Source: Combretum micranthum (taxonomy: Eukaryota; Streptophyta; Magnoliopsida; Myrtales; Combretaceae). From it: a stretch of 64,000 nt of DNA. Below are positions 34,921 to 48,250 of this stretch, one piece after another; position 1 is the first letter of the stretch, and every line of letters starts with the position of its first letter. The stretch spans positions 496,001-560,000 of the forward strand of contig JAMXBD010000388.1 of the NCBI GenBank assembly GCA_024138025.1. The letters are read 5' to 3'. Both the position numbers and the translations under genes were made by a program. The notes under the pieces are model-generated. The model was not told the origin of the DNA and did not search any database. It saw only the letters and a list, made by a program, of their open reading frames with translations.

Positions 34921-36496
34921 ACTTTGGAAGCATATTAAATCGAATATAGAAAAGAAGCCCGAGGAAAATTGGTGCCTACAAATAAATTTGAGAGAAAACT
35001 TTCCCCCTTGAACCATCTTTGATAACGTCTTTATTATTTCGTATTTATTGGCATTAGTCTTCATCGTCAAGTACAAGAGATGCAAAAGGGATGTGCCCGC
35101 CATTTGAAGTCATCCGGCAATTAGACTATGGCCAGTCAAATGGCAGAACAACTAAATTTTTTTCACAAAGCTCTCGAGATGAAAGCATGAAATCTTTAAG
35201 TGTACTCAACGACTAGATGTTGTATATTGTACAGTTTTTATTTATTTTTAGAAGATTAGGAGTAATAAGGCCTAGATTTGGTTAGATTTTGTGATATTCC
35301 ACAAATATAAGCTGGTGTAACTCTAATTATTGAGATGTCTTTTGATGTAATAGCTTGGGTTCATTAGAACTCCAAAGTTAAGTGTACTCAACGAGGAGCA
35401 CTCTCAATATGGATGACCTCTTGGAAAGTAGCCGGCATTAAGAATAAAAACGTGTGGCATTTTACTTATTTTGATAATAGAATTTTTGCAATATACAAAT
35501 TATACAAACGCTGAAGCATTTAATTCACATGTGATATTCCTTTTTCTCTAAAATTCTGAAATGGAGACGACCTATGCAGAGATTTTGTACTTATTGCCTC
35601 CAAATGATCCTTTGATGAAAAAAAGTTAACGAAATTTCAGCATTGCTTTATTTGATACAAAAACGACCATGAAACTTTCTAATTGAGAAGAGCACACACT
35701 GCATTCATGATTCTGATGCTGTTGCTCTGTTTCTATTCGTCGCTGGGATGTGGGGCTTGTCATTTGGATATCATTGCGTGGCTGGGATGAGATTTAGAGA
35801 GCCTGCTGTGGCTTATTGGACATTATGATGAATATTCGAATCTTCTACCCCTTTGGAAATCCAACCCTGAAGCTGCAGCTGGTTGAAGTTGTCCAGAAAG
35901 CACAGAACCTAATTTGAAAGAGTAACCTTGTGCATGAGTTGCAGGACCATTCATTCCTAATTTTCTAATTTGGTAAACTTAACCCCAATCGAGAGAATTA
36001 AACAAAAATAAAAGCAATATATGTGTGTGCGGATCTTTGACATGTCTTCTACAAAAGACTAAGGGAGTTGAAGGACGAGTTAGTTTTTATAAGTTTTATT
36101 TTTGCTTTCCTCCAAATGTCGATCACATCTTATAATCCTCCCTCTTCTCTTAGGACCTTTTTAATGAACAACATTGAATATGATTCTTAGAACCTGCCCT
36201 TCATCAGCTACATGCACAAGATATTAGTCGAGAGAGGCCATTTTTCTTTTTATTAAGTTAGATAAAGCCTGTGTACGGTTTGAAATTTAAGTGAGCGATG
36301 CCGAGTGCCGCAAATGAAAAAGCTATAGAAGCGTATCCACTTGGAACCATGTTAATTGCATAGAAATTATATCGTGTTCATGCAAGCTGATAGAGGATTC
36401 CTTTGTCAAAAAGAGATTACACAATGTTTTTTTAATTCAAGAGGAAGGGAACTGGAATTTGCGTTTGATTTCATGATTTTGTACATGTTGAGATGA
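34921..36496. other. Intergenic, no recognised gene
   Basis: A 64-codon minus-strand frame at 34909-35103 (MAGTSLLHLLYLT...) is the most protein-like stretch but lacks a domain I recognise. No repeats or mobile elements were identified here. Confidence 0.4.
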
Positions 36497-36539
36497 TGTT
36501 AGGGCTGTGATTGACACTTTAACACTTCAGATTCTATCA

Positions 36540-36551
36540 TGGTGCCAGAGC
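36540..36551 (+). promoter_or_regulatory. Primer-binding site of element C
   Basis: TGGTGCCAGAGC directly follows the LTR end; two mismatches to the common TGGTATCAGAGC. Confidence 0.7.
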
Positions 36552-37179
36552 GGGGCTGACAGCTGTCGCTCACCAACAAACCACCATCTATAACACTGCC
36601 ACCACCATCAGCCGCCATCGTCATATTCACAATTGCCACCGTCACCCACGACAACCTGTACGGATTTCGTGAGAACAAACAAAACAGGCCACGTACAAAC
36701 AAAATAGAACAAACAAGACAAAACAGACCATTCACAATTACAATTGCCGCCATCGTCATATCCATCCACGAATAAACAAAACGGACCCCATCTCCAATAT
36801 CAACGAATAAACAAAATTGACTATATCCATCCACGAATCTAAATTCCACCTTCACATTCAATAAGACCCATAAACGTTATCCATCGCCGATCACCCCACC
36901 AAACCCGCGACTAGCCAGCGACCATCACAACCCACAAACACCAGCCACTCCATCCACACACAAAACCCTAGCCACACATACCAATCACAACTCTATCTAA
37001 TACCTGAGCCATACACCAGCCACCAATCTCTCAATCAAGTTTCTTCTCCTTTGGCATAAAATAAAATTTTATGATACTTTATATATTATGAATGATTGAT
37101 AATTAGTTTATACTGTCTGTCTGATTGTCTTACTTTCTTGCAGTGATTTCTCATCGATTTTAAGCATCTTGTTACGTTG

Positions 37180-38030
37180 CCTGCATCTTTTGCTCTAGCA
37201 CTTACCTCTGACAAGTTGAATGGTACAAATTATTTTCACGGCACGAATGGTCCAGGCATTTTTCTATGGTCAAGGTCGTCTTAAAATTTTGACCGATGCA
37301 CCTCCTAAGAAGACAGATGGTAAATGTTGAAAGAGATCAAATTGATCAGCAGCACCTACACTTGTTGTGAAATTCGATGGAATCTCAAATATTCAATTTA
37401 TATAATAGTTCTGGTACCTGCGAAGAAATTTGGGATTATTTTAAATTTTTATATGTCTTGAATGATACACACATGTATAATGTTTTAGTTAATTTCTTTC
37501 AATTGTAGTAGGGGGATAAGGACTTTACTGAATATTATAGAGAGATAAAAAGATGTCTTGAGGAAATTAATGATGTGATGTCTCTTAGTACTAATATGAT
37601 AGAAATGTAGAAAGAGCTTGATCATCTTGCAGCTATCAAACTTCTTTCTTCATGGTCTAAAATCGAAACTAGAACCAATGAAATCACAAGTCCTTAGACC
37701 ATCAAAGCTTCCATCCTTAGCTAATGTTTATTCTCGCATTAGTCGTACATCTCCATAATTTACTCCATCTCTTACTTTTTCCACTGGCCATTTATCTCTT
37801 GCTAGTCAAACACCTACTAGTAGGTGTGGAGGATCTTTTGGTTGAGATGGAGGTCATACAGGTCATGGAGGGCAAGGCCATGGGTTACGTCCTTATTGTG
37901 ATCACTGTTGTCACCCAAGTCATGCTAGAGAAACTTGTTAGGTTTTACATGGATGTCTTAGAGCTCATGTTGTTCATTCCAGTACTTTTACATCTACCCT
38001 TATTACTTTAGATTCAATGCACCATGAGGA
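37180..38030 (+). pseudogene. gag remnant of element C
   Basis: Readable pieces include SDKLNGTNYF (about 37209) followed by a stretch resembling V-F-L-Y-G-Q-G-R-L-K. A capsid region follows near 37400-37660. Frames are broken throughout; a 95-codon frame at 37724-38011 is out of the gag frame and is not a gene. Confidence 0.65.
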
Positions 38031-38179
38031 ACCCGAGTCATCTGCTGTTACTTTATTACTAGAAGAATATACAAGGCTCCTAAAACTTCAAAACGCGTTG
38101 CAGCCATCTATATCTTCTTCGGCTATAGTCCAATTAGATAATTCTACTGTCTACCTTACCTGGGCTTCTCCACAGCCTT

Positions 38180-41100
38180 AGGTTGTTGATTCTTATGCTA
38201 CTGATTATATGTTAGGTACACTAAATTGCTTTTCACATGTTACTAATTGTTCCACATTACCAAATGTCACTCTTGCTAATGGGTCTACTTCACCTATTAG
38301 TGGGATTGGCTCTGCACTGCCTCTTCCATAACTTCCTTTGAAGTTTGTTCTATATATACCTCAATTACCTTTCAATTTATTATCTGTCAATAAACTCACC
38401 ACTTCTTTTAATTGTTCCATCACATTCTTTCCTTCATCCTTTGTGATATAGAATTTGAGAATGGGGAAGACGATTGGTGGAGGACATGAGTCTTGTGGGC
38501 TATACTATATGGATTAAGCATCTAGTGCCATTGCATGCTTAGCCATAACACCACATCTTATGGAGATGCATTGCTGGTTTGGTTATCTATCCTTGAAGAT
38601 TCTTCATCTTATTTGTCCTAGTTTATAGTCTTATCCTAGTCTCCTGTGATAGTCATGCCAGTTAAGTAAACAAGGTCGTATTTCATTTTGTCCAAGAGTC
38701 AATAAGCTAGCTACCATTTCCTTTTATTTGGTCCATTATGATGTATGGGGACCTACACGCGTCAGTTCTTCTAGTGGGTTTAGATACTTTATTACATTTA
38801 TTGATTATTATTCAAGAATGACATGGATATATTTAATGAAAAATCGTTCAGAGTTATTTGATGTATTTTGTACATTTCATTTTGAAATTTGAAATCAATT
38901 TGATTCTTCCATTCATGTTTTTCATACAGATAATGCCAAAGAATAAATGTCTAATATCTTTTAGTCGTATTTGCAAAAGCATGGTATTATTCATCAAAGT
39001 TCATGTGCTTGTACTGCATAGCAAAATGGAGTTGCTGAGTGTAAGAACAAACATCTCATTGAAATTGCTAGAATGTTACTAATTTATATGAATGTGCTTA
39101 AACACTTTTGAGCTGATGTTGTCCTTACTGCATGTTTTCTCATAAATAGAATGCCATCTACAGTATATGGTAAGGTTCCATTGCATCTCCTTTTTCTTGA
39201 CCAATTACTTTATCCATTGTCTCCCCATGTCTTTGGTTGCTTGTGTTTTGTCCGTTAGACCGACAAGCTTGATCCTCGATCGATTCGCTGCATTTTCATT
39301 GGTTACTCTAATAGTCAAGAGGGATACCGATGTTATTCTCCGGAACATCATAAGTTTTGTGTTTGGCCTGATGTGTCTTTCTTTAAATCTACTCCATATT
39401 TTTTTTTTTTCATCTTCCATGTCTTCTAGAGAAGAATCCCCTATGAATTGTGTTTCTTATGCATTGTTATTTTCACCTTCACATGATTCATTTTTAGTTG
39501 ACCAATGTGCTCCTACTACTTTACCACCCTCATGGGATGATGGTATCACTTCGTCACCATCTTAAGGATTATCTCATCTTAACTGGCCAAACATGTAAGT
39601 TTATGTTCGTCACCAGCATATTAACCTACAAGACTCTTCCCCTCCATCAAATCTTCCTCCGAAGTCAAGTCCTTTTTTTATTGGTCTTGACTTTCCAATT
39701 GCATTAAGAAACAGTAAGCATTCCATTCATCCTCCTATTTGTCATCCTCTTTCAAATGTTCTTACATTTTCTTCTCTCTCACAATCTTATGCCTCTTTTG
39801 TTACATCATTATCTACCATTTCTATTCCAAAATCTGTTTCAAAAGCATTAGCTCATCCTGACTGGTTAGTCTATGTGAGAAGAAATGTCTCCTTTATGTC
39901 ACAATGATATGTGGGATCTCGTATCTCTTTCTACCGGTAAATCCATAGTTAAATCTCGATGGGTATTCTCTATAAAAGTGTTACCTAATGGTGTCATTGA
40001 TCGGTTGAAGGCAAGGTTAGTTGCTAAAGGCTATACTCAGATATATGGTGTTGATTATTGTGATACATTTCACTAGTAGCTAAGATAACTTCAATATGCA
40101 TTTTAATTTCACTTACTGCTACTCATAATTAGCCTCTACATCAATTAGATATAAAAAAAATGCCTTTCTCCATGGTGATCTTGAGGAAGAGATATACAAA
40201 GAACAACCACTAAGTTTTTTTTGTTTAAGAGGAGATAGGTTTAGTTTGTCGCTTGAAGAAATCTTTATATGGACTGAAACGATCTTCATGTGCTTGGTTT
40301 AGTAGATTTAGTTTAGTTGTGACTGAATTTAACCTTCGCAAATGTGATTCAGATCATTATGTGTTTCATCAATAGTATAATGGTAAGAAAATTATATTAG
40401 TTGTATATGCTAATGATATTGTGATTTTAGGAGATGATCATGCAGGTATTGAGAAATTAAAAGGTTTCTTATGGAAAAAATTTCAAACCAAGGACATGGG
40501 TGGTTTGAAATATTTCCTTGGAATTGAACTTGCTCGATCAAAGCGAGGTATATATCTCTACCAATGAAAGTATGTGCTTTACTTATATTTGAAACCGGTT
40601 TAACTGGAGCAAAACTAGTTGATTCAACTATGGGTTCTAATGTTAATCTTTCACCTAATGAAGGAGATGTCCTAAATGATCCAGAGAAATATAAGAGGTT
40701 AGTTGGTAAACTCAATTATTTAACTGTGACATAGCCTCATATAGCATTTGCAGTTAGTGTAGTTAGCTAGTTCGTGGGCTTACCTCGTACTAGCCATTGG
40801 AAGGCTTAATTTATATTTTAAGGATGGGGTATTTTATATAAAAATCATGGGCACATGCATGTTATTGGATACATAGATGCTAACTGGGCATGATAACCAT
40901 TAGCTAGAAGATCAACCATGGGATATTGTGTGTTTGTTGATGGCAATCTTATCTCATGGAACAGTAAGAAGTAGCAAAGTGTAGTAGCAAGATCAAGTGT
41001 AGAATTTGAGTATAGAGCAATGACATCTACATCATGTGAATTACTTTGGTTTAAGCAGTTACTAGAAGAACTTGGGTTTCCTCAATCACAACCAATACAG

Positions 41101-41350
41101 TTGATATATGATAATCAGGTTACTCTGCATATTGCGTCAAATCTAGTTTTTCATGAACACATGAAGCACACTGAGATTGACTGTCAATTTGTTCGTGAGA
41201 AATTATTAAATAAGTAAATTGATACATCGTATGTTATATCAGAAGACCAGCTTGCTGATCTATTTACTAAGACACTTCCAATGGTTCGAGTGAAATATAT
41301 ATGTAACAAGCTCGGAGCATATGATATGTACTCTCCAGGTTTAGGAGAAG
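38180..41350 (+). pseudogene. pol remnant of element C
   Basis: The protease region (about 38187-38230) is altered where D-S-G would be. Integrase (about 38730-39300) shows HYDVWGP, HTDNAKE and QNGVAECKNK, with stops. Reverse transcriptase follows (39885-40076, [13 protein letters not shown]), and its active site reads YANDIVI instead of YVDD (about 40405-40425). RNase H (40860-41300) retains SVEFEYRAM and an ADLFTKTLP-like end. Many stops and at least two altered catalytic residues; dead. Confidence 0.85.
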
Positions 41351-41465
41351 TGTTAGGATGATTTAGTTTTAGTACTAATGGGTTATTTTGTAATTTTAGA
41401 CATATATTATATAATGCAATGCTGTGTTAGGGTTGTGATTGACACTAACACTTCAGAGTCTATCA
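41351..41465 (+). repeat. 3' LTR of element C
   Basis: Starts TGTTAGGATG after TTTAGGAGAAG and ends GAGTCTATCA. At 115 bp it is short for a copia LTR. Confidence 0.7.
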
Positions 41466-41774
41466 ATACAAAATGAGGCTTTAATGCAGTAATTAAAGTG
41501 TATAATTAATTACACGGCTAGGCTAGCTTGGCATGGTATGTTTTGGCCCTTTGATACACTTTTCCTCTATTAAACCCTTATTTAGACCTTTTTAAATTTT
41601 TAAGCATATGAATTGGTCATTATATTATCTTGGTCATGCTAAGTAATTATTGAAAAATTAGGACTAGAAACATTATGATAAGGTTTCTCGTATTATTCAA
41701 GTTTTGTTATCGATTATCGTTATTCAAGCTTTTAGCTTGGATTTCTACTTGTAACACATGAGCTCCTTATCATC
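41466..41774. other. Intergenic spacer
   Basis: No feature recognised. Confidence 0.4.
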
Positions 41775-42750
41775 AAGGGCGGATGGGGGTTTTGGCCCCT
41801 CCAGACTCGGGGAAAATTAAATTTTAAAGGTTTTTCAAAAAGAAAAAAAATACATATATCATATGTATATTATAAAGAGAGATTTATAAAATAAAACTAA
41901 GTGTGGTGTAGTGGTTAAGCATCTATTTTTACCTTTATGAAGTCATGGGTTCAAATCTCATAGAAGTACTTTTTTCACTTTTTTCAACATGCATTTATTA
42001 CAATATCTACTTCTCTCTCTTATACTAACTACTCTTTATATGTGTGTGTGTGTGTGTGTGTGTGTTTCTTTTTAACTTTTTCTTTCACAAGAACTAATAA
42101 TATTAAATTCTTTCATCATAAAATTATCAAACTAAATAAATTCTTATTAATAACTATTTTATATTCAAAATATACTACAAGGTAATAATTATTATTATTC
42201 ATATTACAATTGAATATTATTGCACACTAATAATAAAATTTGATTAATTAACTTTTTTTTTCTTCAATTAATGTTATTTAAATGTATATGAATTATTGAG
42301 TAACTGTCTTATCTACATATATTTTATGATCTATTTGTGCTAAAAACATTCACATTCCACATTAATTATATAATTTAATTTAGTAACATTATTTCTTTTA
42401 CATGTAATGCTAGAAAAATAAACATAAAGTATTTAATAAATATCTTATCTAGATGCATTTTATAATTTATTTTTATTAAATGCAAAATTTATACAGATAT
42501 TAACTTTATATTTTTTATTTATAATTAATTTTCAAGTGATTTATATCATCTTTTATGAAATGCACTAAATACTCTTAATATTTAATTTTTTATGAAGTTT
42601 TAAAATATATCACATTGAAATTATTATAAAACTCTCATAAATATATAAGATGTGATATAATTGTAATAACGAGTGAATATTAATAAATAATTTTACAATT
42701 AACTTAATTAAAATCCGGCTCCCCAATCGTATAATATCATATCCGCCCTT
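41775..42750. mobile_element. TIR DNA element, superfamily unresolved
   Basis: Perfect 10-bp inverted ends, AAGGGCGGAT (41775-41784) and ATCCGCCCTT (42741-42750), enclose AT-rich sequence without coding capacity. TTATCAT occurs on both sides (41767-41773 and 42753-42759), offset by one and two bases from the ends, so the TSD is not clean. Inside is a tRNA-like segment with a TGGTGTAGTGG A-box-like and a GGGTTCAAATCTC B-box-like motif (about 41908-41965). Confidence 0.6.
42041..42065. repeat. (TG)12 microsatellite
   Basis: Uninterrupted TG dinucleotide run inside the TIR element. Confidence 0.95.
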
Positions 42751-42959
42751 AGTTATCATGATAATAGTAGCTCAATCAAGGTGGTTTTTCCTTATCATTG
42801 GAGTTCATACCCTTGACTTTTTTCCAGGATTATCTTACTTTTGTCAAAGTCTGAAATGGCACACCCAATAGAGCCTAATCACCAAGTTGTTAATTCAAAT
42901 TTATCTGGCAACCACTTCAACAAGTACGACATGTTTAAACGTGTCATTAAGAAAAAGTT

Positions 42960-44030
42960 GATATGAGTGGTGTAGAAATTTCTTATAATTAATTAAGTGG
43001 GATTGTCAAAAATTCCCAAGATTGAGAACTCACACGATAACTATTGAATTCATTACTTGCAGGAGGTATTCTAGAGAGGTTGTGGTATGTCAATAAGGTT
43101 AAACCTTCACTACTTAACTTGAACCATCTAAACTTGAGTACAAAAAGAAAGCACTATAAACCCTTAAAGTTTTACGATCAATTACGCCTAAACCCTAGTT
43201 AGAAGGTCAATCAAAAACCTTTAAAGTCAACAAAACCCTAGTTAGACGCAATAATTTAAGTCCGGAAATCCCGTGTTCATAACTCTAAGTGAGTAAGTAA
43301 AAGATTAGTATGTAGAATAGTTCGTCATAACATAAGAAAGCTTAAAAATATCATATTAGTCAAATTGCAATTCGTTTTGAACCTGATCGGATACAGTTTT
43401 CAAAAAACATGTCATAAGATTCGAAATGATAAAAATATTCCGGATATACCATTAGACTCGTAAAAATATAAGGTTTTCAAAAATATTAGTTTTAGAATTT
43501 TTCGGTAACTAAAAATATCATATATAACCTTTTTATGTGTATTTTCTTATTATTAGTACTTTATTAGACACATCTATTTTACATTATACTATTCATTACT
43601 ATTCTCTACTATTCATCTATCTCTACTTTTCCTTACAACCTATACACTTATTTTCTTACAATTTCCATTTCCAATACAACTTCACATCTTACTTTTTATT
43701 AACAAAAATACAAAAAATAAAATAAAATCTCCCTCTCTCTTTCCTTCAAGATGGTGTCGGCCCCTCCCTCTTTCACACTCAGTTTATTTTAATTTTTATT
43801 TAATTAATTATCACAAATTACCCTCCACTTTTTCCTATAAATACCACCCATTTCTTCCATTTCTTTCACGCCTTTCTTATACTACCATTACTATTTCAAA
43901 ATCTCTCCAAAATTTCTCTCTAGTTTTTCTTTTATAGGTAATACTCCTTTAAGCTTTCCTTATGTTCATTTGCTTAGTATGAGCATAATGTGTGTTTTCT
44001 AAACCCATAGAGATTAGGAAAGCAACAATA
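42960..44030 (+). mobile_element. Probable gypsy LTR remnant with promoter
   Basis: Sequence typical of long plant gypsy LTRs: short AAATAT-rich blocks around 43430-43510, a CCCTCTCTCTT tract with GGCCCCTCCCTC, then a TATA box (CTATAAATACC, about 43837-43847) and a CT-rich leader. No second LTR, coding region or boundary repeat was found, so this may be a solo or truncated LTR. A host promoter is an alternative. Confidence 0.35.
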
Positions 44031-44032
44031 TG

Positions 44033-44200
44033 CACTACAAGAATTTTGACATATAGCAACGTTTGTTGATTTTACAAACGTCGCCTTTCTTTTACACTTT
44101 AGTCACGTTTATCAAACGTAAATGAATATACACTATTAGTCATGTTTATGAAAAAATTTAGATTGCACTAAACTATTATTAGATTTGTAACTCTTTTAAA
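44033..44200 (+). mobile_element. CACTA (En/Spm-type) terminus
   Basis: CACTACAAGAATTTTG at 44033 is the characteristic CACTA end, followed by sub-terminal ACGTTT/AAACGT motifs in both orientations (44062-44125). I found no matching opposite end (ending TTCTTGTAGTG) in the window. The element is either truncated or its other end has decayed beyond recognition by eye. Confidence 0.6.
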
Positions 44201-44708
44201 AATAGCAAACGTTACCGATTCTCATTAACAAATAAAATAAGTTTACTTCCTTTTTTTAAAATTCACTTTGCATAAGGAAGATGAACTAAATTTGAAAGGA
44301 AAAATTAATTATTCCTTCAAAACTAATTTAATTTATAATTACTAATCTTAATTTTTTTTAGGAAAACTAATTTAATTTATGATCATGATATTGTGTCTAT
44401 ATTTTTAAATATCTAATTTAAGTTTAATTATATTTAACTATGGTCAAAACAATTACAAAGATTAAATAGTTTTGATAACAAAGATCTAAAAGTTAAACAA
44501 CATTATAAATTATGTTACACCATATATATACACACACACATATATAAATGTTATTGAATTTAGGTTTAAATTTTAAAAATCAATTAAAAATATATGTAAA
44601 AGAACTAAAAAAAGAAAAGAAAAACAACAGTTCTCTCTCTCTCTACCCCTCATTTTTTTCAAGTACTATTTTTCAGTCCTTTTATCTCTCCTTCTCTATC
44701 TTCTACAA

Positions 44709-44813
44709 ATGCAAAACCTAACCCTAACCCTAACCCTAACCCCACCCCCAACCCCAACCCCAACCCCAAATCTACCACCTCATCCACCTCTGTCTCTGTC
44801 ATTTCGATGTTAA
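44709..44813 (+). CDS. Short open frame over telomere-like repeats
   Basis: A 34-codon frame starting at ATG 44709 encodes a run of Thr-Leu then Thr-Pro pairs (MQNLTLTLTLTPP...), because it reads straight through CCTAAC and CCCCAA repeats. No domain. Probably not a gene on its own; it could be the first exon of the exon-like series downstream. Confidence 0.2.
   Translation: MQNLTLTLTLTPPPTPTPTPNLPPHPPLSLSFRC
44715..44768 (+). repeat. Interstitial telomere-like repeat
   Basis: About four CCCTAA units grade into CCCCAA units. Plant telomeres are usually CCCTAAA, so these units differ by one base. Confidence 0.8.
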
Positions 44814-45277
44814 ATATTTGTTTCCTTCTTCCCTAAAGTTTTAGGTGTTCAATATTCTACTGTTATCTGTCTAGTAAAGATGTTGATCAATGAGAAGACA
44901 TTTTTGAAGTAGCAAAAGTTATTTCTATGGCCGGTAAGTAGTTGTTTCATGAATCTGGGTTTATTTTTTTTTTTTTTAAGTTAGAATGATTAGGCTTTAA
45001 GTTTGTATCTTTCATGTACTGAAAAACCTAAATTATGATATATAATGTTTTAAGCATTGTTCTGTTTAGGACATGTAGACAATGCTTATGAATATTAGGC
45101 ATTGTCAAAATAAAAATGGGATCTTTGTATTTCTCATTGAAATTTATCAATTGACATGTGTGGGTTTTGAATTATGAAGAGCTGTGATTATAGTTATATG
45201 TTTGATATTAGGAGATTTGTGTTCTTGTTATTGGTGATATGATTGTTCACTCATTTATTTGTGTATGAACTTTGTAG

Positions 45278-45378
45278 CTCGAAGAATTCTCGAAAGGGAA
45301 AGCGACCCGAAAAGGGTAGAAACATGTTTTGGAGGAGTATTTTATTGGGCTTTAAGACACCTAGAGAGGCAATCGAAG
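45278..45378 (+). other. Exon-like segment, unrecognised
   Basis: 101 bp bounded by TTTGTAG| and |GTGTGA. One frame is open across it and lysine/arginine rich ([14 protein letters not shown]...), then [11 protein letters not shown] recognise no family. It sits between the CACTA end and the exon-like pieces near 50 kb and may belong to the same transcript. Confidence 0.3.
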
Positions 45379-48250
45379 GTGTGATATTCTTCAATCTTCA
45401 ATTGGTTTTAATCAAACATATGGGCTCTTTTCATTGATGTTTGTGTGTTTCTTTGTACATATTTGTAAAACTCATGGAATATTGTAAAAGATAGATCTGT
45501 CCTAGAATGAGAACAACCTGAGCTGTAAATGGAAAATGTTTCCGTTTTCTCATGAATGAAATCGTTGAAGATCAATTTTTATTTTGTATTTGATTTAGCA
45601 AATGAGGACTTGAAGGAAACTTTATCAGTAAAAAATTTGATGCATTTTACTTCCAGAAGGTATAATACATAGTCAAATTATAGTTTGTTAGCTTGATTCA
45701 TAGGCCTAATAGTCAAGTATATTCTTGTTTTTTCCCCGCTTAAATTAATGTACATTTTTCCTCTTATAGGCATTTCTAATCGAATTTGAGCATTACATTT
45801 GTTGTAGACGAAATGTAGAGATGGCAAGGTAAAGGAAAAAGTGGCATTGTTGAATTGTGGAATCTGGAAATTCATTTCAAATAGATGAACCTTCTCAAAC
45901 TACTTCTTCTTAAGAACAAAAAAAAAATTTGTGCCAAGTTAACAGATGCATTTGGATTATTATTTATGCAATATTAAGAAAATTCTAAAATTTTTAAGTG
46001 AAACAAAATCTCCCATTAATGTTGTTATCATAGCTAAGATGGATTAGTTAAGACCCATATGACTTTATAAAATAATAATTTCTTAATCTATTGAATCCTT
46101 TATGCAATTTGCACTTCTTGCCTGTATAAATCCTCAATTTTGTTATATATCCTTTGTTCATATACATGAGACACAAGTAATTTTTCTATTTATAATTTGG
46201 CAAGCTATTAAACAAACTAGAGTCTCTCCAATTTGTCAGAGGATATGTAAAACCTATTTACATATCTAAGTTACATTTTCAAGTTAATAGAAGAATAGAG
46301 AGTGCGCATAACATTGTTGGAAATTAAAATTTAGTGTTCTTTAGTGAATGCTAGGTATGAAATCTGTGTACATCTTATACAATGTGACTTAAAACTCCTA
46401 GCATTACATTACAAAAATCGATCTTTCCTATTTTTATATTAATTTCCTCCATTAAGTGTCATCCAATTTAAATTTGTATAGAACTTAATTCCTACTTTTT
46501 TATGTTTACTCCATGTCTTAAACATTCATTTGTTTTTATAGGTTTCAACATGATAGCATTTGATTGGAGGGGATATTGGTAATGCACTGTTGAGGTAAAT
46601 GGTCTTCTGTATGTTTCTATGTGTGTGTGTGTGGTGTGTTTTTCCCCTCATATATAGCAGATGTTTATGGGTGTTGGTGTGTCATAAAAATAAAACTAAA
46701 TCCTAGGCTACTTTTATCTTATTTGTGTCTCATTCTATAGGCTTCTAATGAGAGCTGGTTGTAATAAGTCACACAAAAAAAAAAAAAAGAAAAAAGGAAT
46801 TTGAAAAGAGATAATCCAAGCAAGTGCACAACAAGATCGATTTAAAATAAATTTCCTAACTTGTTATAGAGAGTACCTAATGATTTCATTATATGGCTCA
46901 CTATAAAAAGAACATAGGATATCTTTTTAGGACTTTCTATGAGAGAGAAGCCTATGATCTCTCAAACACTTAAGTTCTGAAATTGTTTGGATAAAGAAAG
47001 AAGGGTTTTTTCTTCTAATCTTGTCTATCCTTTAAATAAAAACATTATAAGTGGTAGTTATACCCTAACCGCCACTACCTCTTTAATCTGCTGTTTTGAA
47101 TCTAAACACTAACTGATATAAAACTCCTATAATTTTCCTTATACTTGCTACATGGTAACCAGCTTTATTCTGTATGCATACACCTCTAGCCCGACACTTA
47201 TACATACAACTCAATAAGTACAAAAAAATATAGACACATTAGCAACTATGATTATAACAAGGTACTTATGCACACATGTAAGTTCATGCATTATAAATTT
47301 TACATAAAGGGTTTCATCCATATCTTTTCAGTTGTAAGAATATTATGATGGTCATCAACAAGCAAGGAGAATTAGTTTACCATTATCTTTAGTATACATA
47401 ACTAGGGTATTGATTTGTTCTTAGTTTTTCCCCCCTCTTGTCTTTGATCTTAATAGAGATTTTTCTACCTCATTTAACAATCATCTTTCTAACGCTCGGA
47501 ATTGTTCTTCGTAGATAATGCTAGTCTAGAGAGAAACTAGAAAGTAAGTTGTATCCACTATATGGGAGAAATATATTTCTCTAGTTGTTAAGAAAAGGCT
47601 TGATGAATTTTTTTGCTTTTTGATAGCTCTAATAATATGAGTTAACTTATGTCATCTGCAATTTGTGTTAATACTCAAACCAAATTTGTGAAGCATGGAT
47701 CATTTTATTTCTTTACTGCACTAAAGATTAAAAACATGGCTTTGGATAAGTAACTTCCAAGTTTATAAAAAGGATGACTTGCTTTTGAATATTGTTGGGA
47801 TGTAAATTCATAGTGAGGACTTAGAAGTCACTATACACATTGATGTGGCACCCTCATACTAGGCTTTAAAGTCCCTAGTGTATTCCTATATAATAATAAA
47901 CCAAAAAGAAAAAAAAAATCATGTTGCCATTATCCAATTCCACATCATCACCATTCACTTGAGAAGTCCATCATCCTTTGTTTCTTTTCTTTTGTTCCAG
48001 GTATCTAGCACTTAAGACTACAGCTGATTTCATGTATGATGTAGCTAAGGTGCGAATGGCTTTCACTTTCAAGGTTGGCAAAATGATCTTGTGGCTAATT
48101 AGTTAACACGTGCCTTTGCAATTATTAGTTTATGTTTTCTTGATTATTGGATCAGCTAATTATTGATGTTATATGATACATGGTAGCATATAATTAAGGG
48201 GCTTATGTTGTTAAATCTGGATTGTTTGTTTGTTTATTGTTAAGTCTCAC
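45379..48250. other. Intron-like or intergenic AT-rich sequence
   Basis: Several AG|...|GT bounded short stretches occur (for example near 46541-46593 and 48001-48073) but none is open in a frame that joins its neighbours. Otherwise nothing recognised. Confidence 0.35.

Larger units (their letters stand above)
36497..41465 (+). mobile_element. Copia retrotransposon C, old and degenerate
   Basis: Its 3' LTR is short (115 bp, 41351-41465). Only the last 43 bp survive on the 5' side (36497-36539), followed at once by a primer-binding site variant. An unusual C- and A-rich leader (36590-37040) precedes broken gag, protease, integrase, reverse transcriptase and RNase H. The shared LTR stretch begins TGTTAGGG and ends CTATCA on both sides, with about 40 of 43 bases matching. 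No TSD can be defined because the 5' LTR is truncated. Confidence 0.85.

Noticed and set aside
36497..36539. A complete 43-bp LTR for element C
   Set aside because: The shared block starts TG and ends CA, but no TSD flanks it and the 3' copy continues 5' to TGTTAGGATG next to a purine tract, so a truncated 115-bp LTR is more likely.
36499..36861. 120-codon minus-strand frame
   Set aside because: It covers the C- and A-rich leader of copia element C in antisense; simple-sequence composition, no motif.
41900..41970. Functional tRNA gene
   Set aside because: Same reason: box-like motifs inside a TIR element, without a full cloverleaf.
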